A stretch of DNA of 64,000 nt, taken from the NCBI GenBank assembly GCA_002292285.1, contig DBBP01000016.1, positions 1 to 64,000 of the forward strand, given 5' to 3'. The position numbers and the translations under genes were made by a program. Shown here piece by piece: positions 16,135 through 25,681 of the stretch (position 1 is its first letter; every line of letters begins with the position of its first letter). Under the pieces are notes generated by a model. The model had not been told where the DNA came from. It was given only the letters and a program-made list of their open reading frames with translations, and ran no database searches. This stretch comes from Proteobacteria bacterium UBA981 (GTDB lineage: Bacteria > Pseudomonadota > Gammaproteobacteria > Ga0077536).

Positions 16135-18618
16135 TCAGCGCTGCTGTTCAGTTTTGGCCGCCGAGTGATGCTTTCTTATCTCCCGCTCGATACTCAAGTG
16201 TATCGATTCGATCTGCTTCAGATGGCGAACGCTCAGCTGGCGCCCGGTTGTCAAACTTGCGTTGAGGCCGTCGACTTCCTGCATGATTTCGTGGACGCCA
16301 AGCATGTCCATCATCCCCTGAAGCTTATGTCGATATCTTTTCACTCCAGCTCTGTTACCCGTAAGGGTCATGGTGAGCAAGGAAGACACAGCATGTACGG
16401 TCTCCAGCTTAATTTTTGCCAGCACTGTCTCAAGATCACCGTCAGTCTTGTAATAAGAAGCGAACTCCCGCAATGTCGAATTGAATCCACCGAAACCTTC
16501 CGATGTTCCTATTCCCACCTGATCCGATTCCTCTCCCTCGGACAACTCCAATAAGGTGTCGACCAATTGTGCTCCCCTCACGGGTTTTAAGAGAATTCGA
16601 TCTACCGCTGTTGCTTCAGCATGTTGACGGACCTCCATCGAGTCGTACCCCGTTAGTAGCACCAGTTTTGTGGGGCCCCTTAAATTAGCTCGAATCATTC
16701 CAAGCAGCTGGGCCCCATCCTGCTCGTCCACCGAATAGTCAGTGATCACGAAATCGTAACGGAATTGGCCCAAACTTGATTCGGCCTTTTCGCTCGTTAG
16801 TACCGCATCGACGACGGCACCCTGTAAGGTGAGGGACTGCCGAATAGACTCAGAAATGAGCAGGCTATCGTCAATGGTTAGAATCCTGAATCCATTAAGG
16901 GCTCCTTTCGCGAGTTGTGTAGGCAGCGCCTCCTGGGTGGCGAAATATTTAAGTTTTCGGAGGTCTTCGGAATTTGAAATATTAAGGATGAAATTGACGC
17001 CCGGTGGGCTAAGATCTTCACGAAGTTCACCCCCAACGTGATAGGCGATAACGGGTACCGATAGCCCGTAAAAAGTCTCCGCGATCAGTTCGGTAACATC
17101 TGAATACTCGGAATCGAAATTTTCGAGCAACAAAACATCAATTGAGGACAGCAAATGTCCGCAGCCACGGAGCTGCGCCAAAGTTAAAACCACTGGGAAA
17201 ATGTCACAGCTTACGAGCCGGTAAAAACTCTCAATGTCAGGTTCAGTTTCGCGAAGCCAAAGTATTGGCAACCAACCCGCTATTTCGGGTCCGGCATCCA
17301 CCGCTTTTCTCATCGGAAGCTTCACCACACAAGACGAACCGACGGGAGATGAATCGGTTACCGACAGGACTCCCCCAATATTGTTAATGCTCGCCTTGGT
17401 GATTGACATCCCCAATCCTCCTTTGGTTGGATTTCGAACGTTCGTACTACTACCGGCAAGTGGTAGCGGATTTCGTTGGGTGTGTTCGAACCCGAGTCCG
17501 GTGTCCTTAACCTCGATGTGTAAGACCGAAAGGTCATGTCCCTCGGCCTTGACATGTAACCAAACGCCGCCCTCATCCGTGTACTTGATGGCGTTACCGA
17601 CAAGGTTAAAAAGTACCGCTTGCAATGTATTCGGTGCGATATCCACAAGCGGCACAACCGAGCTTTCTATTTGCCATTTAACGAACAATCTTTTGATCTT
17701 TGCCTCCACTGCGAATAAGTCTGTTACATTTCTTATCTCCCGATAAATATTGCTCGGAATCGATGGCGCTGGCACACGGTTACTCTCGACATCATGGCTA
17801 ACGATTCGGTTTGCCATACTGAGCAAGCGGTTCGATGATATTGCGATTATTCTGAGTCGGTCCAATAGGACAGCCCGGTAGGTACTCGAAATGGTGGAAC
17901 CGTTCGCTTCTGTTACCAGCGACTCAGTAATCGCTAAGATCGTTTGGAGGGGCGCCCTAAACTCATGGCTCATTGTCGCGATAAACCTATTCAGTTCGGC
18001 AGTCGCCAATTTCAGATGATTAACTACAGTTTGGTACTGGAAGAGCAAACTCAAGGAATAAAGTGGGACGAAGACGATTGAAAAATAATACAACGCTACC
18101 AGCATACCGTGGCCTCCAATCGATGGATTGAATTCCTTTGCAATCGAGAATCCGACAAGCGTAAATACCATCGCAGCGAAGAAGTACACTATTCCGAATC
18201 TGAAGCCGTTGCCGATGATGTACGTAATGTAAACGGGAAGCAGAATTACGCCGGCTTCCGAGGCGGTGGCGGTATATAGGCTAATTGCGGCCGTATCTGC
18301 TACCAGGCAAAAACATCGAGTTACGGTAGTTAGGGTTTCGAATTTCGGTGCGATTCGCTCCAGCAACCGCAAAGCTGCTAAGACACACAGCGCAAAGCAA
18401 AAGTAGCCGCTAGACAGGACGAGTGGCAAATGATCGACTAGAGTCTCCGACGGAGGATGATCTTCAGTACCCAAAGTCCATATAAAGACAAGTGCTGCTA
18501 GGACTACCCTAACCCATGCCTGGCCGAGGTCGGAGGGAGGAATCGGAGCCAAAAGGTTCTCGCTTCTATGATCCAACTTAGTCATCGCCAAAGATCTATC
18601 GAAATCATCAATTTTCAA
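16135..18618 (-). CDS. Membrane hybrid histidine kinase, RpfC-like (HisKA–HATPase–REC–Hpt)
   Basis: 827 aa. Residues ~33–198 hold about five hydrophobic segments; the GNGFRFGIVYF stretch recalls the DSF-sensor region of RpfC. HisKA has the H-box MSHEFRAPLQ with His218. HATPase: N-box NLVGNAIKYT (Asn342), G1 KDTGLGF (371–377), G2 GGLGMS (400–405). Residues ~447–565 look like a degenerate receiver with DVLLLEN at the would-be phosphorylation strand. A second receiver (577–692) has Asp583/584, phospho-acceptor Asp627 and Lys678. A C-terminal Hpt has His764 in YRHKLQGMM. So a complete phosphorelay is encoded in one chain. No rpfF, rpfG or other partner regulator is nearby. The ligand is unknown. 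Confidence 0.9.
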   Translation of the reverse strand: MKIDDFDRSLAMTKLDHRSENLLAPIPPSDLGQAWVRVVLAALVFIWTLGTEDHPPSETLVDHLPLVLSSGYFCFALCVLAALRLLERIAPKFETLTTVTRCFCLVADTAAISLYTATASEAGVILLPVYITYIIGNGFRFGIVYFFAAMVFTLVGFSIAKEFNPSIGGHGMLVALYYFSIVFVPLYSLSLLFQYQTVVNHLKLATAELNRFIATMSHEFRAPLQTILAITESLVTEANGSTISSTYRAVLLDRLRIIAISSNRLLSMANRIVSHDVESNRVPAPSIPSNIYREIRNVTDLFAVEAKIKRLFVKWQIESSVVPLVDIAPNTLQAVLFNLVGNAIKYTDEGGVWLHVKAEGHDLSVLHIEVKDTGLGFEHTQRNPLPLAGSSTNVRNPTKGGLGMSITKASINNIGGVLSVTDSSPVGSSCVVKLPMRKAVDAGPEIAGWLPILWLRETEPDIESFYRLVSCDIFPVVLTLAQLRGCGHLLSSIDVLLLENFDSEYSDVTELIAETFYGLSVPVIAYHVGGELREDLSPPGVNFILNISNSEDLRKLKYFATQEALPTQLAKGALNGFRILTIDDSLLISESIRQSLTLQGAVVDAVLTSEKAESSLGQFRYDFVITDYSVDEQDGAQLLGMIRANLRGPTKLVLLTGYDSMEVRQHAEATAVDRILLKPVRGAQLVDTLLELSEGEESDQVGIGTSEGFGGFNSTLREFASYYKTDGDLETVLAKIKLETVHAVSSLLTMTLTGNRAGVKRYRHKLQGMMDMLGVHEIMQEVDGLNASLTTGRQLSVRHLKQIESIHLSIEREIRKHHSAAKTEQQR

Positions 18619-19565
18619 TATAGCGCTAGTATGTCGCAGGAGAAAGAGTATTCAAGAATGTCAGGGAGAGCTGGCTATGCGAGAGGTTTAGATAGCAAGC
18701 ACCTACTAAGCGGAAACTATTCTGAATTTTGAACCAACGCGCAGGGGGCGAGAAGGAACGCAGACGATGAGCTACGATGGCCTGCCAGCGATGACTTTAA
18801 AGGCTGACAAGTCCTTCAGGAGCGAGACCGGTCCCGCCGATCCTTTGCGGAATTTTAATTAACGTAAAGGATGCCCTCGGACGCCTCGAATGTGCAGGGT
18901 CGTCGGCACTGAGAGCTGCGCTTCTTAGGATGCACGAGTTCGATCAACGCACGAATAATCGTCAAAAGGTTGGCGCCCTGGTTTACCGATAGATGCAGGC
19001 CCGGCGACTCGTTCTTGCCGCCTGTGACCAGCACCAAGGCTGAGCACATTGCTTCTGCGCGGTAGCGTCCCTTCACTGCGTAGCCGGTCTAGCCAAACTA
19101 ACGGATGGTCTATTCAGAGAGCCCAGATCTATTACGCTTTAATCCCCCCGATGAAGGCTATCACGGAGATGCGGATGCCCAGAAGTTCCCGGAGGCTCTC
19201 ATTCGAGGGAGCGTACCTCACGCCCTCGCCAGACATCGACAATTTTTGGACTCGATTTTTTTGAAAACTATGCATCGGAGATTAATGACGAGCTGGGCAT
19301 CGAAGGGGGCGGCCCGATCCCGGCGCTGCGAGTTCGAATTCACCGCCGCTGCGCCGCCTTGAGAAAAATGAAATGATCGCTGGCCCCACTTACCTTTAAC
19401 CTTTCGTCCTAGATCTCCAGCCGTTGTCTAACTCGATTGCGACCTTAAATAAAGGTGCTACCGATGGCATTGGCCCATTCATGGCTCATGATTCTATATA
19501 ACGAATACTGGCCACTCCTAAAGCTCAAGCCAAATCACAAGAAATATCGCAAAAGACCCTACAAA
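18619..19565. other. Long stretch with no supportable gene
   Basis: About 950 bp between two convergent-to-tandem minus-strand genes. Short open frames exist (for example 18855–19076 minus, 19105–19362 plus), but none shows a family signature or a good ribosome-binding site. Part must hold the promoter of the histidine kinase (just upstream of 18618). Eroded coding DNA is likely but I cannot name it. Confidence 0.5.
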
Positions 19566-20588
19566 TTAGTTAGGAAACAGATTGAGGTCACCAATAGCCC
19601 GAATTATCGGGATGTGAAAAGCTGGGCTGGTACAAATTACGCCCCGATTCGCTGACAACAATGAGCCTTTAGAAAAATCTAAATCGTTTCCGCGAATATC
19701 GGTGGTGATTGCGCCAGCTTCTTCCGCCACGATTTTTCCTGCTGCATGATCCCAAATTTTTTCGACGTAACTGCGAGATGTCGGTAGGCGTAGATAAGCG
19801 TCAGCCTGCCCGCGAGCGACTACCGCATATTTGCATTGGCTATCGAGTCTGGCCGGGCGCCCCCGACCGCCCAGATGCTCGAATATGCGAGCTGACTCGT
19901 CCAAACGCGAATGTCCGGCTTCGACGGACTCGCATAACCGCATGCTCGTCAGGTCAGTTGTTGCGGACGCAGTCAAGCGGGCCGCGGTGCTGGTGTCAGC
20001 GTCCCCGATCACGGTCCAGCTTCCGTTACCCAGACTAGCGTAAAAGAGACAGCCAGCTGAGTCAGGAGAATCGAACGGTCGTTCAAAGTCCGAGGACATA
20101 TTTGGACACCCGAGAACACCGAGCGTGACGGTACCGTTTTCTATGAGAGCCAGCGAAACTGCGTATTGACCGCCGCGTAGAAAGCCCTTCGTTCCGTCAA
20201 TTGGGTCGAGCGTCCAATAGCGCTCGGCGCTTGCGTCATGGTTGCCAAGGTCTATCGCGTCCAGTACATCGTCGACGCGGGCATCGTCCCACACTTCTCG
20301 AGTCACCTCGGTGACGGCCTCGCGGAGGCTCGCATTGCCCGATATGCGTAGTGACGATGCATCTTCCTCGCCTACCAATTTCAGTTCACCCCAGGCGTCG
20401 TTCAGCCGTGCGGCGATTAGTGCTTGGGCCGCATAATCGGCCACCGTAACCGGACTCCTGTCGTCCTTTGTGTGTTGCCGGATGGTTTCCACCCGAGTCT
20501 GGACAGTCCGAGTAATTATCGATGCGTCCGACACGGCTCGCAACGCAACCTTGAGAATCTCATCTAGATCGGGATTAACGCTCGTCAT
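19566..20588 (-). CDS. 3'(2'),5'-bisphosphate nucleotidase, HAL2/SAL1-like
   Basis: 340 aa from ATG 20588 (MTSVNPDLDEILKVALRAV); a further ATG 12 codons upstream is possible. It belongs to the Mg-dependent, Li-sensitive inositol-monophosphatase superfamily. Motifs: DDRSPVTVADYAAQALI, GEEDAS (metal-binding Glu), then LDPIDGTKGFLRGGQYAVSL (the DPIDGT metal site), and C-terminal KIWDHAAGKIVAEEAGA (WDxAAG motif). The KGFLRG…Q.A form resembles eukaryotic HAL2/SAL1 rather than bacterial CysQ. Likely role: removal of PAP formed during sulfate assimilation or sulfation. Divergent from acs. Confidence 0.85.
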   Translation of the reverse strand: MTSVNPDLDEILKVALRAVSDASIITRTVQTRVETIRQHTKDDRSPVTVADYAAQALIAARLNDAWGELKLVGEEDASSLRISGNASLREAVTEVTREVWDDARVDDVLDAIDLGNHDASAERYWTLDPIDGTKGFLRGGQYAVSLALIENGTVTLGVLGCPNMSSDFERPFDSPDSAGCLFYASLGNGSWTVIGDADTSTAARLTASATTDLTSMRLCESVEAGHSRLDESARIFEHLGGRGRPARLDSQCKYAVVARGQADAYLRLPTSRSYVEKIWDHAAGKIVAEEAGAITTDIRGNDLDFSKGSLLSANRGVICTSPAFHIPIIRAIGDLNLFPN

Positions 20589-20761
20589 ATCGAAGCTCCG
20601 TTTTGGGTGTGGCGCCGGGTGCAAAAGGCGCTGTGGTAAAATTTTCCGCGGTATCTTTTTATCGTCGCCGGCACTGCGTCACGGTTATCACTGGGCACTC
20701 TTGAGCTCAACGTACCCGGGAGAAGTAAAGCTGAGGCGAACGTTTTGTGGAGCTTCAACTG

Positions 20762-22699
20762 ATGTCCGAAATCAAGTCTTATCCCGTTTCAAATCAGACG
20801 GCGGTAGCGGCTCATATCGACGATGAGCAATATCAACGAATGTACACTCAGTCGCTGCAGGAACCGGACGTCTTTTGGGCTGACCAGGCAGACAAGTTTC
20901 TCAGCTGGGAACAGCGTTGGTCTGAGGTCACCTCGTCGGATTTTAACAGAGCCGAGATTCGATGGTTCGATGGGTCTCGTCTCAACGTAAGCTTTAATTG
21001 TCTCGATCGGCATCTCGAAACCAGAGCAGACCAGACTGCCATCATCTGGGAAGGGGACGATCCCAACGACTCTTTGCACCTGACCTTTCGCGATTTACAC
21101 GAGCAGGTTTGTCGTTTCGCGAACGCGCTTAAATCTAAGGGCGTGGGGAAAGGCGACCGAGTTTCGATTTATATGCCAATGGTTCCCGAGGCAGCTGTAG
21201 CAATGCTTGCATGCGCACGAATTGGCGCGGTCCATTCCGTTGTCTTCGGCGGTTTTTCACCTGATGCTCTGAAGGACCGAATCCTTGATTCCGAATGCAC
21301 TACGCTGATTACCGCGGACGAGGGTTTGCGTGGCGGGCGCGCTGTTCCTTTGAAGGAAAATGCTGACAAGGCGCTAGAGAGTTGCCCTCAGGTTACAACG
21401 GTATTCGTCATTAAGCGGACAGGGTCGGACGTCAAATGGGTCGTTGGCCGTGACCACTGGTATCACGAAAGCCTGGCTGACCAAAGCGCAGATTGCCCGC
21501 CTGAGTCCATGGCAGCGGAGGATCCGTTGTTCATTTTATATACTTCCGGTTCAACTGGAAAACCGAAAGGGGTATTACACACGACGGCCGGCTACCTGCT
21601 CCATGTGGCCATGACACATAAGTATGTCTTCGACTATCGAGATGGCGAAGTGTATTGGTGCACTGCTGATGTTGGTTGGGTGACTGGACATTCGTATATC
21701 GTCTATGGCCCGCTCGCAAACGGCGCGACTACGCTCATGTTCGAAGGTGTCCCAACTTATCCCGACGCAAGCCGTATGTGGCAGGTCATTGATAAACACG
21801 CTGTTAATATTTTTTACACCGCACCGACGGCGATCCGCGCATTGATGGGGCAGGGCGATGAGTTCGTAAAATCTTGCAAGCGAGAAAGCCTAAGAATTCT
21901 AGGTAGTGTGGGAGAGCCGATTAACCCGGAAGCTTGGGAATGGTATTACCACGTAGTTGGAGATGGTCGCTGCCCTATTGTAGATACTTGGTGGCAAACC
22001 GAAACCGGCGGGATATTGATATCACCTCTACCGGGGGCAACAAGCTTAAAGCCTGGTTCTGCGACCCTGCCGTTTTTTGGAATTGAGCCCGCATTGGTCG
22101 ATGATCAGGGGAATGAACTCGAAGGCGCTACATCCGGGTCATTGGTAATCAAGCGCTCATGGCCCGGTCAGATGCGGACTGTTTACGGGGATCACGAACG
22201 GTTTAAAGAGACCTACTTCAAAATGTTCCCAGGTAAGTACTTTACCGGGGATGGTGCTCGCCGAGACGAGGACGGGTACTACTGGATTACCGGTCGTGTC
22301 GACGACGTCATTAATGTCGCCGGCCATCGAATGGGAACAGCCGAAGTTGAAAGCGCGCTCGTCCTGCATGAATCAGTTTCCGAAGCCGCCGTCGTCGGTT
22401 ATCCGCACGATATAAAGGGGCAAGGAATTTATGCCTACGTCACATTGATGAATAGCGTTGAACCAACTGAGGCCTTGCGAAGCGATCTGATTCAACACGT
22501 TCGTCGCGAAATCGGTCCGATCGCGACGCCTGATGTGATTCAGTGGGCCCCTGGTTTACCCAAAACCCGGTCGGGGAAAATCATGAGAAGAATTCTGCGG
22601 AAAATCGCCGCAAACGAAATAGATAACCTCGGCGACACATCGACACTGGCCGACCCGGGCGTGGTCTCCGACCTCACTGAAAATCGCGCAAACAAGTAG
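20762..22699 (+). CDS. acs: Acetyl-CoA synthetase
   Basis: 645 aa from ATG 20762 (MSEIKSYPVS); an in-frame GTG at 20747 is possible. AMP-forming ligase that converts acetate, ATP and CoA to acetyl-CoA. Motifs: FILYTSGSTGKPKGVLH (A3 loop), DTWWQTETGG (A5), YWITGRVDDVINVAGHRMGT (A8), and PKTRSGKIMRR near the C-terminus with the catalytic lysine that Pat-type enzymes acetylate. Followed after 38 bp by the PHA synthase genes, which suggests that acetate is channelled into storage polymer. Confidence 0.97.
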   Translation: MSEIKSYPVSNQTAVAAHIDDEQYQRMYTQSLQEPDVFWADQADKFLSWEQRWSEVTSSDFNRAEIRWFDGSRLNVSFNCLDRHLETRADQTAIIWEGDDPNDSLHLTFRDLHEQVCRFANALKSKGVGKGDRVSIYMPMVPEAAVAMLACARIGAVHSVVFGGFSPDALKDRILDSECTTLITADEGLRGGRAVPLKENADKALESCPQVTTVFVIKRTGSDVKWVVGRDHWYHESLADQSADCPPESMAAEDPLFILYTSGSTGKPKGVLHTTAGYLLHVAMTHKYVFDYRDGEVYWCTADVGWVTGHSYIVYGPLANGATTLMFEGVPTYPDASRMWQVIDKHAVNIFYTAPTAIRALMGQGDEFVKSCKRESLRILGSVGEPINPEAWEWYYHVVGDGRCPIVDTWWQTETGGILISPLPGATSLKPGSATLPFFGIEPALVDDQGNELEGATSGSLVIKRSWPGQMRTVYGDHERFKETYFKMFPGKYFTGDGARRDEDGYYWITGRVDDVINVAGHRMGTAEVESALVLHESVSEAAVVGYPHDIKGQGIYAYVTLMNSVEPTEALRSDLIQHVRREIGPIATPDVIQWAPGLPKTRSGKIMRRILRKIAANEIDNLGDTSTLADPGVVSDLTENRANK

Positions 22700-22737
22700 C
22701 AGGCGGGATACGGTTATTAACTGCGGATTTCACCTAA

Positions 22738-23730
22738 ATGCCTGACGATTGGGCTGCAGTATGGAGACAGTGGACCCAATTCTTCGAGGCATCTCCACTG
22801 TCGGGCGGTCGTGTGGAAGGGTGGTCGCCAATGGACCCGTTAACAGGCTACCGCGAGTTTCTCGAGAGTCTGCAGAAATTGGCCGCCCCGGCCTCGTCGC
22901 TTGATGCGGTAGATCGGATTAACGAATTTGTTCGTAGTTTGAAAGGTGCCGCGGCGAGTGATTGGTCGAACGAAATTGTTTCGGTTTGGTCGTCCAATAC
23001 GGCAAAGAGCGCGTCGCAAGCGCGAGGAAAGATAAACGACTCTGCAGCAAAACTCGAGAGCGTATTCGGAACCTGGAGTAGTGAACTTACCAACCTGCCT
23101 GCGATTGGACCGCTGCGCGAGTGGCAGCAAGCTTCTCAGAATTTGCATCACGCACTATTGAACGAACGTCAGGCGCATCTCCGACTTACAGACCACGTCG
23201 AACAATCGCTTTCGCTTGCGCAGGAGCGATTTGGCGCTTACTTGCGGGATGATCGCGGACCACCAATTACGTCAATAAGGATTCTTTACGATGACTGGAT
23301 CGACATCGCGGAGGATAGCTACCAGAAGATCGTAATGTCAGAGACGTTCTCAAAAGATTTTGGCGCGTTTATTAACGCCAATACGCGTACACGACTTGCC
23401 CTAAAGGCGATTCAGCAACGGGGCGCGGAGAACACAGGCTTGCCAAGTGCGCGCGATTTCGAATTGCTGCTCAACCAACTAAACGATCTGACGCGTGAGG
23501 TTGCAGACTTACGAAAGGACAGCAGCGTCTCAGCAATGGACGTTGTTTCGGGTCCGCCGGTCACAAGAACGACCGGCCCAGCTACAGCGAAGCAAAGTCT
23601 GGCGAAAATGGCGGCTCGGCAGCGCAAGCCCCGAAAAGTTGCTGTCGCGGAAAGGCGGAAAAACGGTAAGAAATCCGTATCTGATCACGAATTTACCATC
23701 GACAAAATTCTGCCGCCCGACCAAGCTTAG
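22738..23730 (+). CDS. phaE: Class III PHA synthase subunit PhaE
   Basis: 330 aa. It starts MPDDWAAVWRQWTQFFEASP, the usual PhaE beginning, and ends with a basic tail (AARQRKPRK … RRKNGKKS). PhaE has no catalytic residues; it forms the active complex with PhaC and stimulates polymerisation. The order phaE–phaC with a 2-bp gap is a standard class III arrangement. It is slightly shorter than many PhaE proteins (~350–360 aa). Confidence 0.9.
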   Translation: MPDDWAAVWRQWTQFFEASPLSGGRVEGWSPMDPLTGYREFLESLQKLAAPASSLDAVDRINEFVRSLKGAAASDWSNEIVSVWSSNTAKSASQARGKINDSAAKLESVFGTWSSELTNLPAIGPLREWQQASQNLHHALLNERQAHLRLTDHVEQSLSLAQERFGAYLRDDRGPPITSIRILYDDWIDIAEDSYQKIVMSETFSKDFGAFINANTRTRLALKAIQQRGAENTGLPSARDFELLLNQLNDLTREVADLRKDSSVSAMDVVSGPPVTRTTGPATAKQSLAKMAARQRKPRKVAVAERRKNGKKSVSDHEFTIDKILPPDQA

Positions 23731-23732
23731 AC

Positions 23733-24794
23733 ATGCCAAAGATACACCTTGGTCCGGATCTCATTGCCCAGGAACTCGCCGCACTCGCCAAGGCATCTGC
23801 GAGGAATTTGCAGATCCTGCGGCAGCTCGAAAACGTTCAACTTGGCGTCACCCCAAGGGAAGTCATTCTAAGTTTCGAAGGAGTCACGCTCTACCGCTAC
23901 AAAGCTCATCGAACAAAGACAAAAACAAGTCCGATTTTGCTGGTGTATGCGCTGGTCAACCGGCCGGAAATGACCGATCTGCAGCATGGCCGTTCGCTGA
24001 TCGCGGCACTCCTCGACAAGGGCTTTGACGTCTATTTAATCGATTGGGGTTATCCAGGATTCACACATAGACTGGTGGGCTTATCCGACTACATTTGCCG
24101 CTATCTCGATAAGTGTGTCGACCATGTCCGTGAGCGCTTGAACCGAGAGCGTATCACGCTACTCGGTATATGCCAGGGCGGCACCTTCAGCGTCTGTTAT
24201 GCGGCTTTGAACCCGGGGAAAGTCGAGCGACTTGTGACGACGGTGACCCCGATAGATTTCCATACGCAAGATGACATGTTGAGTCATCTTATTCGACATG
24301 TGGATATCGATGCGCTTGTCGACGCACACGGAAATATTAGCGGCGACCTCCTAAATGGTTTGTTTTTGTTGCTTAAACCCTACCGACTTTTGCAGCAAAA
24401 GTATGTGAGATTTTTCGAGCAAGCGGGCGATATCGAAGCTGCGGCGCTGTTTATGCGCATGGAGAAATGGATATTTGACAGTCCCATGTTGACCGCGCAG
24501 GTCTGCCGCGAATTCGGATGCTGGTTCTATCAGGAGAATCGATTGATGCGGGGCGAGCTTCGTCTTAATGACGAGAAAGTCGATCCGGTCAAGTTAACGA
24601 TGCCGATTCTGAACGTCTATGCCAGCAACGATCACCTCGTCCCGCCCGCTTCTTCGCGCGGCTTGGCGAAATTGGTGAGCAGTTCGCGCTACAACGAAGA
24701 GGAAGTTGCGGGCGGCCACATCGGCGTCTACATCGGGTCCCGTGCAAGCAATTCACTACCCGTATTGATTGACGAGTGGGTACGTGCGAATTAG
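23733..24794 (+). CDS. phaC: Class III poly(3-hydroxyalkanoate) synthase subunit PhaC
   Basis: 353 aa α/β-hydrolase-like enzyme that polymerises (R)-3-hydroxyacyl-CoA. The lipase-like box is LGICQGGT with nucleophile Cys147; the catalytic Asp300 lies in YASNDHLVPP and His329 in GGHIGVYIG. The length is right for class III (~355 aa). It is coupled to phaE; no phaA or phaB lies in the window, so monomer supply genes are elsewhere. Confidence 0.97.
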   Translation: MPKIHLGPDLIAQELAALAKASARNLQILRQLENVQLGVTPREVILSFEGVTLYRYKAHRTKTKTSPILLVYALVNRPEMTDLQHGRSLIAALLDKGFDVYLIDWGYPGFTHRLVGLSDYICRYLDKCVDHVRERLNRERITLLGICQGGTFSVCYAALNPGKVERLVTTVTPIDFHTQDDMLSHLIRHVDIDALVDAHGNISGDLLNGLFLLLKPYRLLQQKYVRFFEQAGDIEAAALFMRMEKWIFDSPMLTAQVCREFGCWFYQENRLMRGELRLNDEKVDPVKLTMPILNVYASNDHLVPPASSRGLAKLVSSSRYNEEEVAGGHIGVYIGSRASNSLPVLIDEWVRAN

Positions 24795-24884
24795 TTGCAC
24801 GGGTTGCGTTCCAAATTGTTGATATTTGGGAGGGCCTATCCCTCGGGCTCCGGGAAAACCGCTAACTTACTTCAAGGGAGAAGG

Positions 24885-25283
24885 TCAGGCGGCTTTCTTA
24901 CTGGGTTTTTTAGCTGCAGACCTCACACCCGGAACGACGAGATCCACGCCGTTGGTGAAAGCGCTAAGGCTTTTATCAAACCAGGCTTGGTATTCGGCTT
25001 GCGCGCCACTGAGAATATTCGCCGAGCTACGTGCGCTCTCCATGAGTGATTCGCCGAATTCAGATGTCGCCTGGGTTTGCACTGCAGCGAAACTCTGAAA
25101 ATCTTTCGATTCGACCAGCATGCTTGTGTAGCGGCTACCGGCTTCAAAAGCCGCGTTAGCGAATTCCATCTGCTTGCTGGTCAGTTTCTCAACGAGCTGA
25201 GTGTTGAGAGTTTCCAGCTGCTTTGCAGCCGCCATCGTTGTCTGGCTGTAAGTGTTCCAATCTTCGAAGAGTTTTGCGTCCAT
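24885..25283 (-). CDS. phaP: Phasin (PHA granule surface protein)
   Basis: 132 aa, mostly amphipathic helix (AAKQLETLNTQLVEKLTSKQ, FGESLMESARSSANILSG) with a C-terminal SAAKKPSKKAA tail of the histone-H1-like kind seen in phasins. Phasins coat PHA granules and control their size. Convergent with phaC. Two TGC-rich repeats at 25344–25372 in its promoter region look like PhaR operators (see separate entry), matching the known repression of phasin genes by PhaR. Confidence 0.85.
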   Translation of the reverse strand: MDAKLFEDWNTYSQTTMAAAKQLETLNTQLVEKLTSKQMEFANAAFEAGSRYTSMLVESKDFQSFAAVQTQATSEFGESLMESARSSANILSGAQAEYQAWFDKSLSAFTNGVDLVVPGVRSAAKKPSKKAA

Positions 25284-25681
25284 AGAGTCTGTCCCTAGTG
25301 TGCTCGTTTATACGGAGTGGGTGTCACTTCAGCCGCAATATATTGCAACGCAGCAAATATTGCAACGCACAATAACGTGAGGAATCCAATGCGAGCGGGA
25401 CTGGCTCCAGATCCAGATCGTTGATCGGCGAAAAGAATACAATCGCGAGCCCAACGCACATTGATCAGGCTTCGAACGGAGCAGAAGCTGCGCGATTTAT
25501 CAAAACGTAACGTCTTCCCTTCAATATCTGCTCTCGGGTCTGATACTCTTGGCGGCCGCAAAATCAGCAGGCCCGGCGTGCGATAGAAACGCTCGTTTGG
25601 TGTCTCGTTCGGTTGCGGCAATCTAAGCGGAAACAAAACATAGCCGCCGAAAACGCATGGAAATCCGGAGCAATTTCAAGC
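25284..25681. other. Divergent regulatory region between phaP and pckG
   Basis: About 400 bp between the starts of phaP (minus) and pckG (plus). It contains the two PhaR-like repeats listed separately. The pckG-proximal part shows nothing else I can assign; an open frame extending pckG upstream to 25613 lacks family similarity. Confidence 0.5.
25344..25372. promoter_or_regulatory. Two direct repeats, probable PhaR operator of phaP
   Basis: TGCAACGCAGCA (25344–25355) and TGCAACGCACAA (25361–25372) are spaced 17 bp start to start, 61–90 bp upstream of the phasin ATG. Both fit a TGCRNYGCASMA pattern of the kind reported for PhaR/AniA regulators. A third fit, TGCACTGCACAA, lies upstream of phaR itself. 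Inference from motif and context only. Confidence 0.6.
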
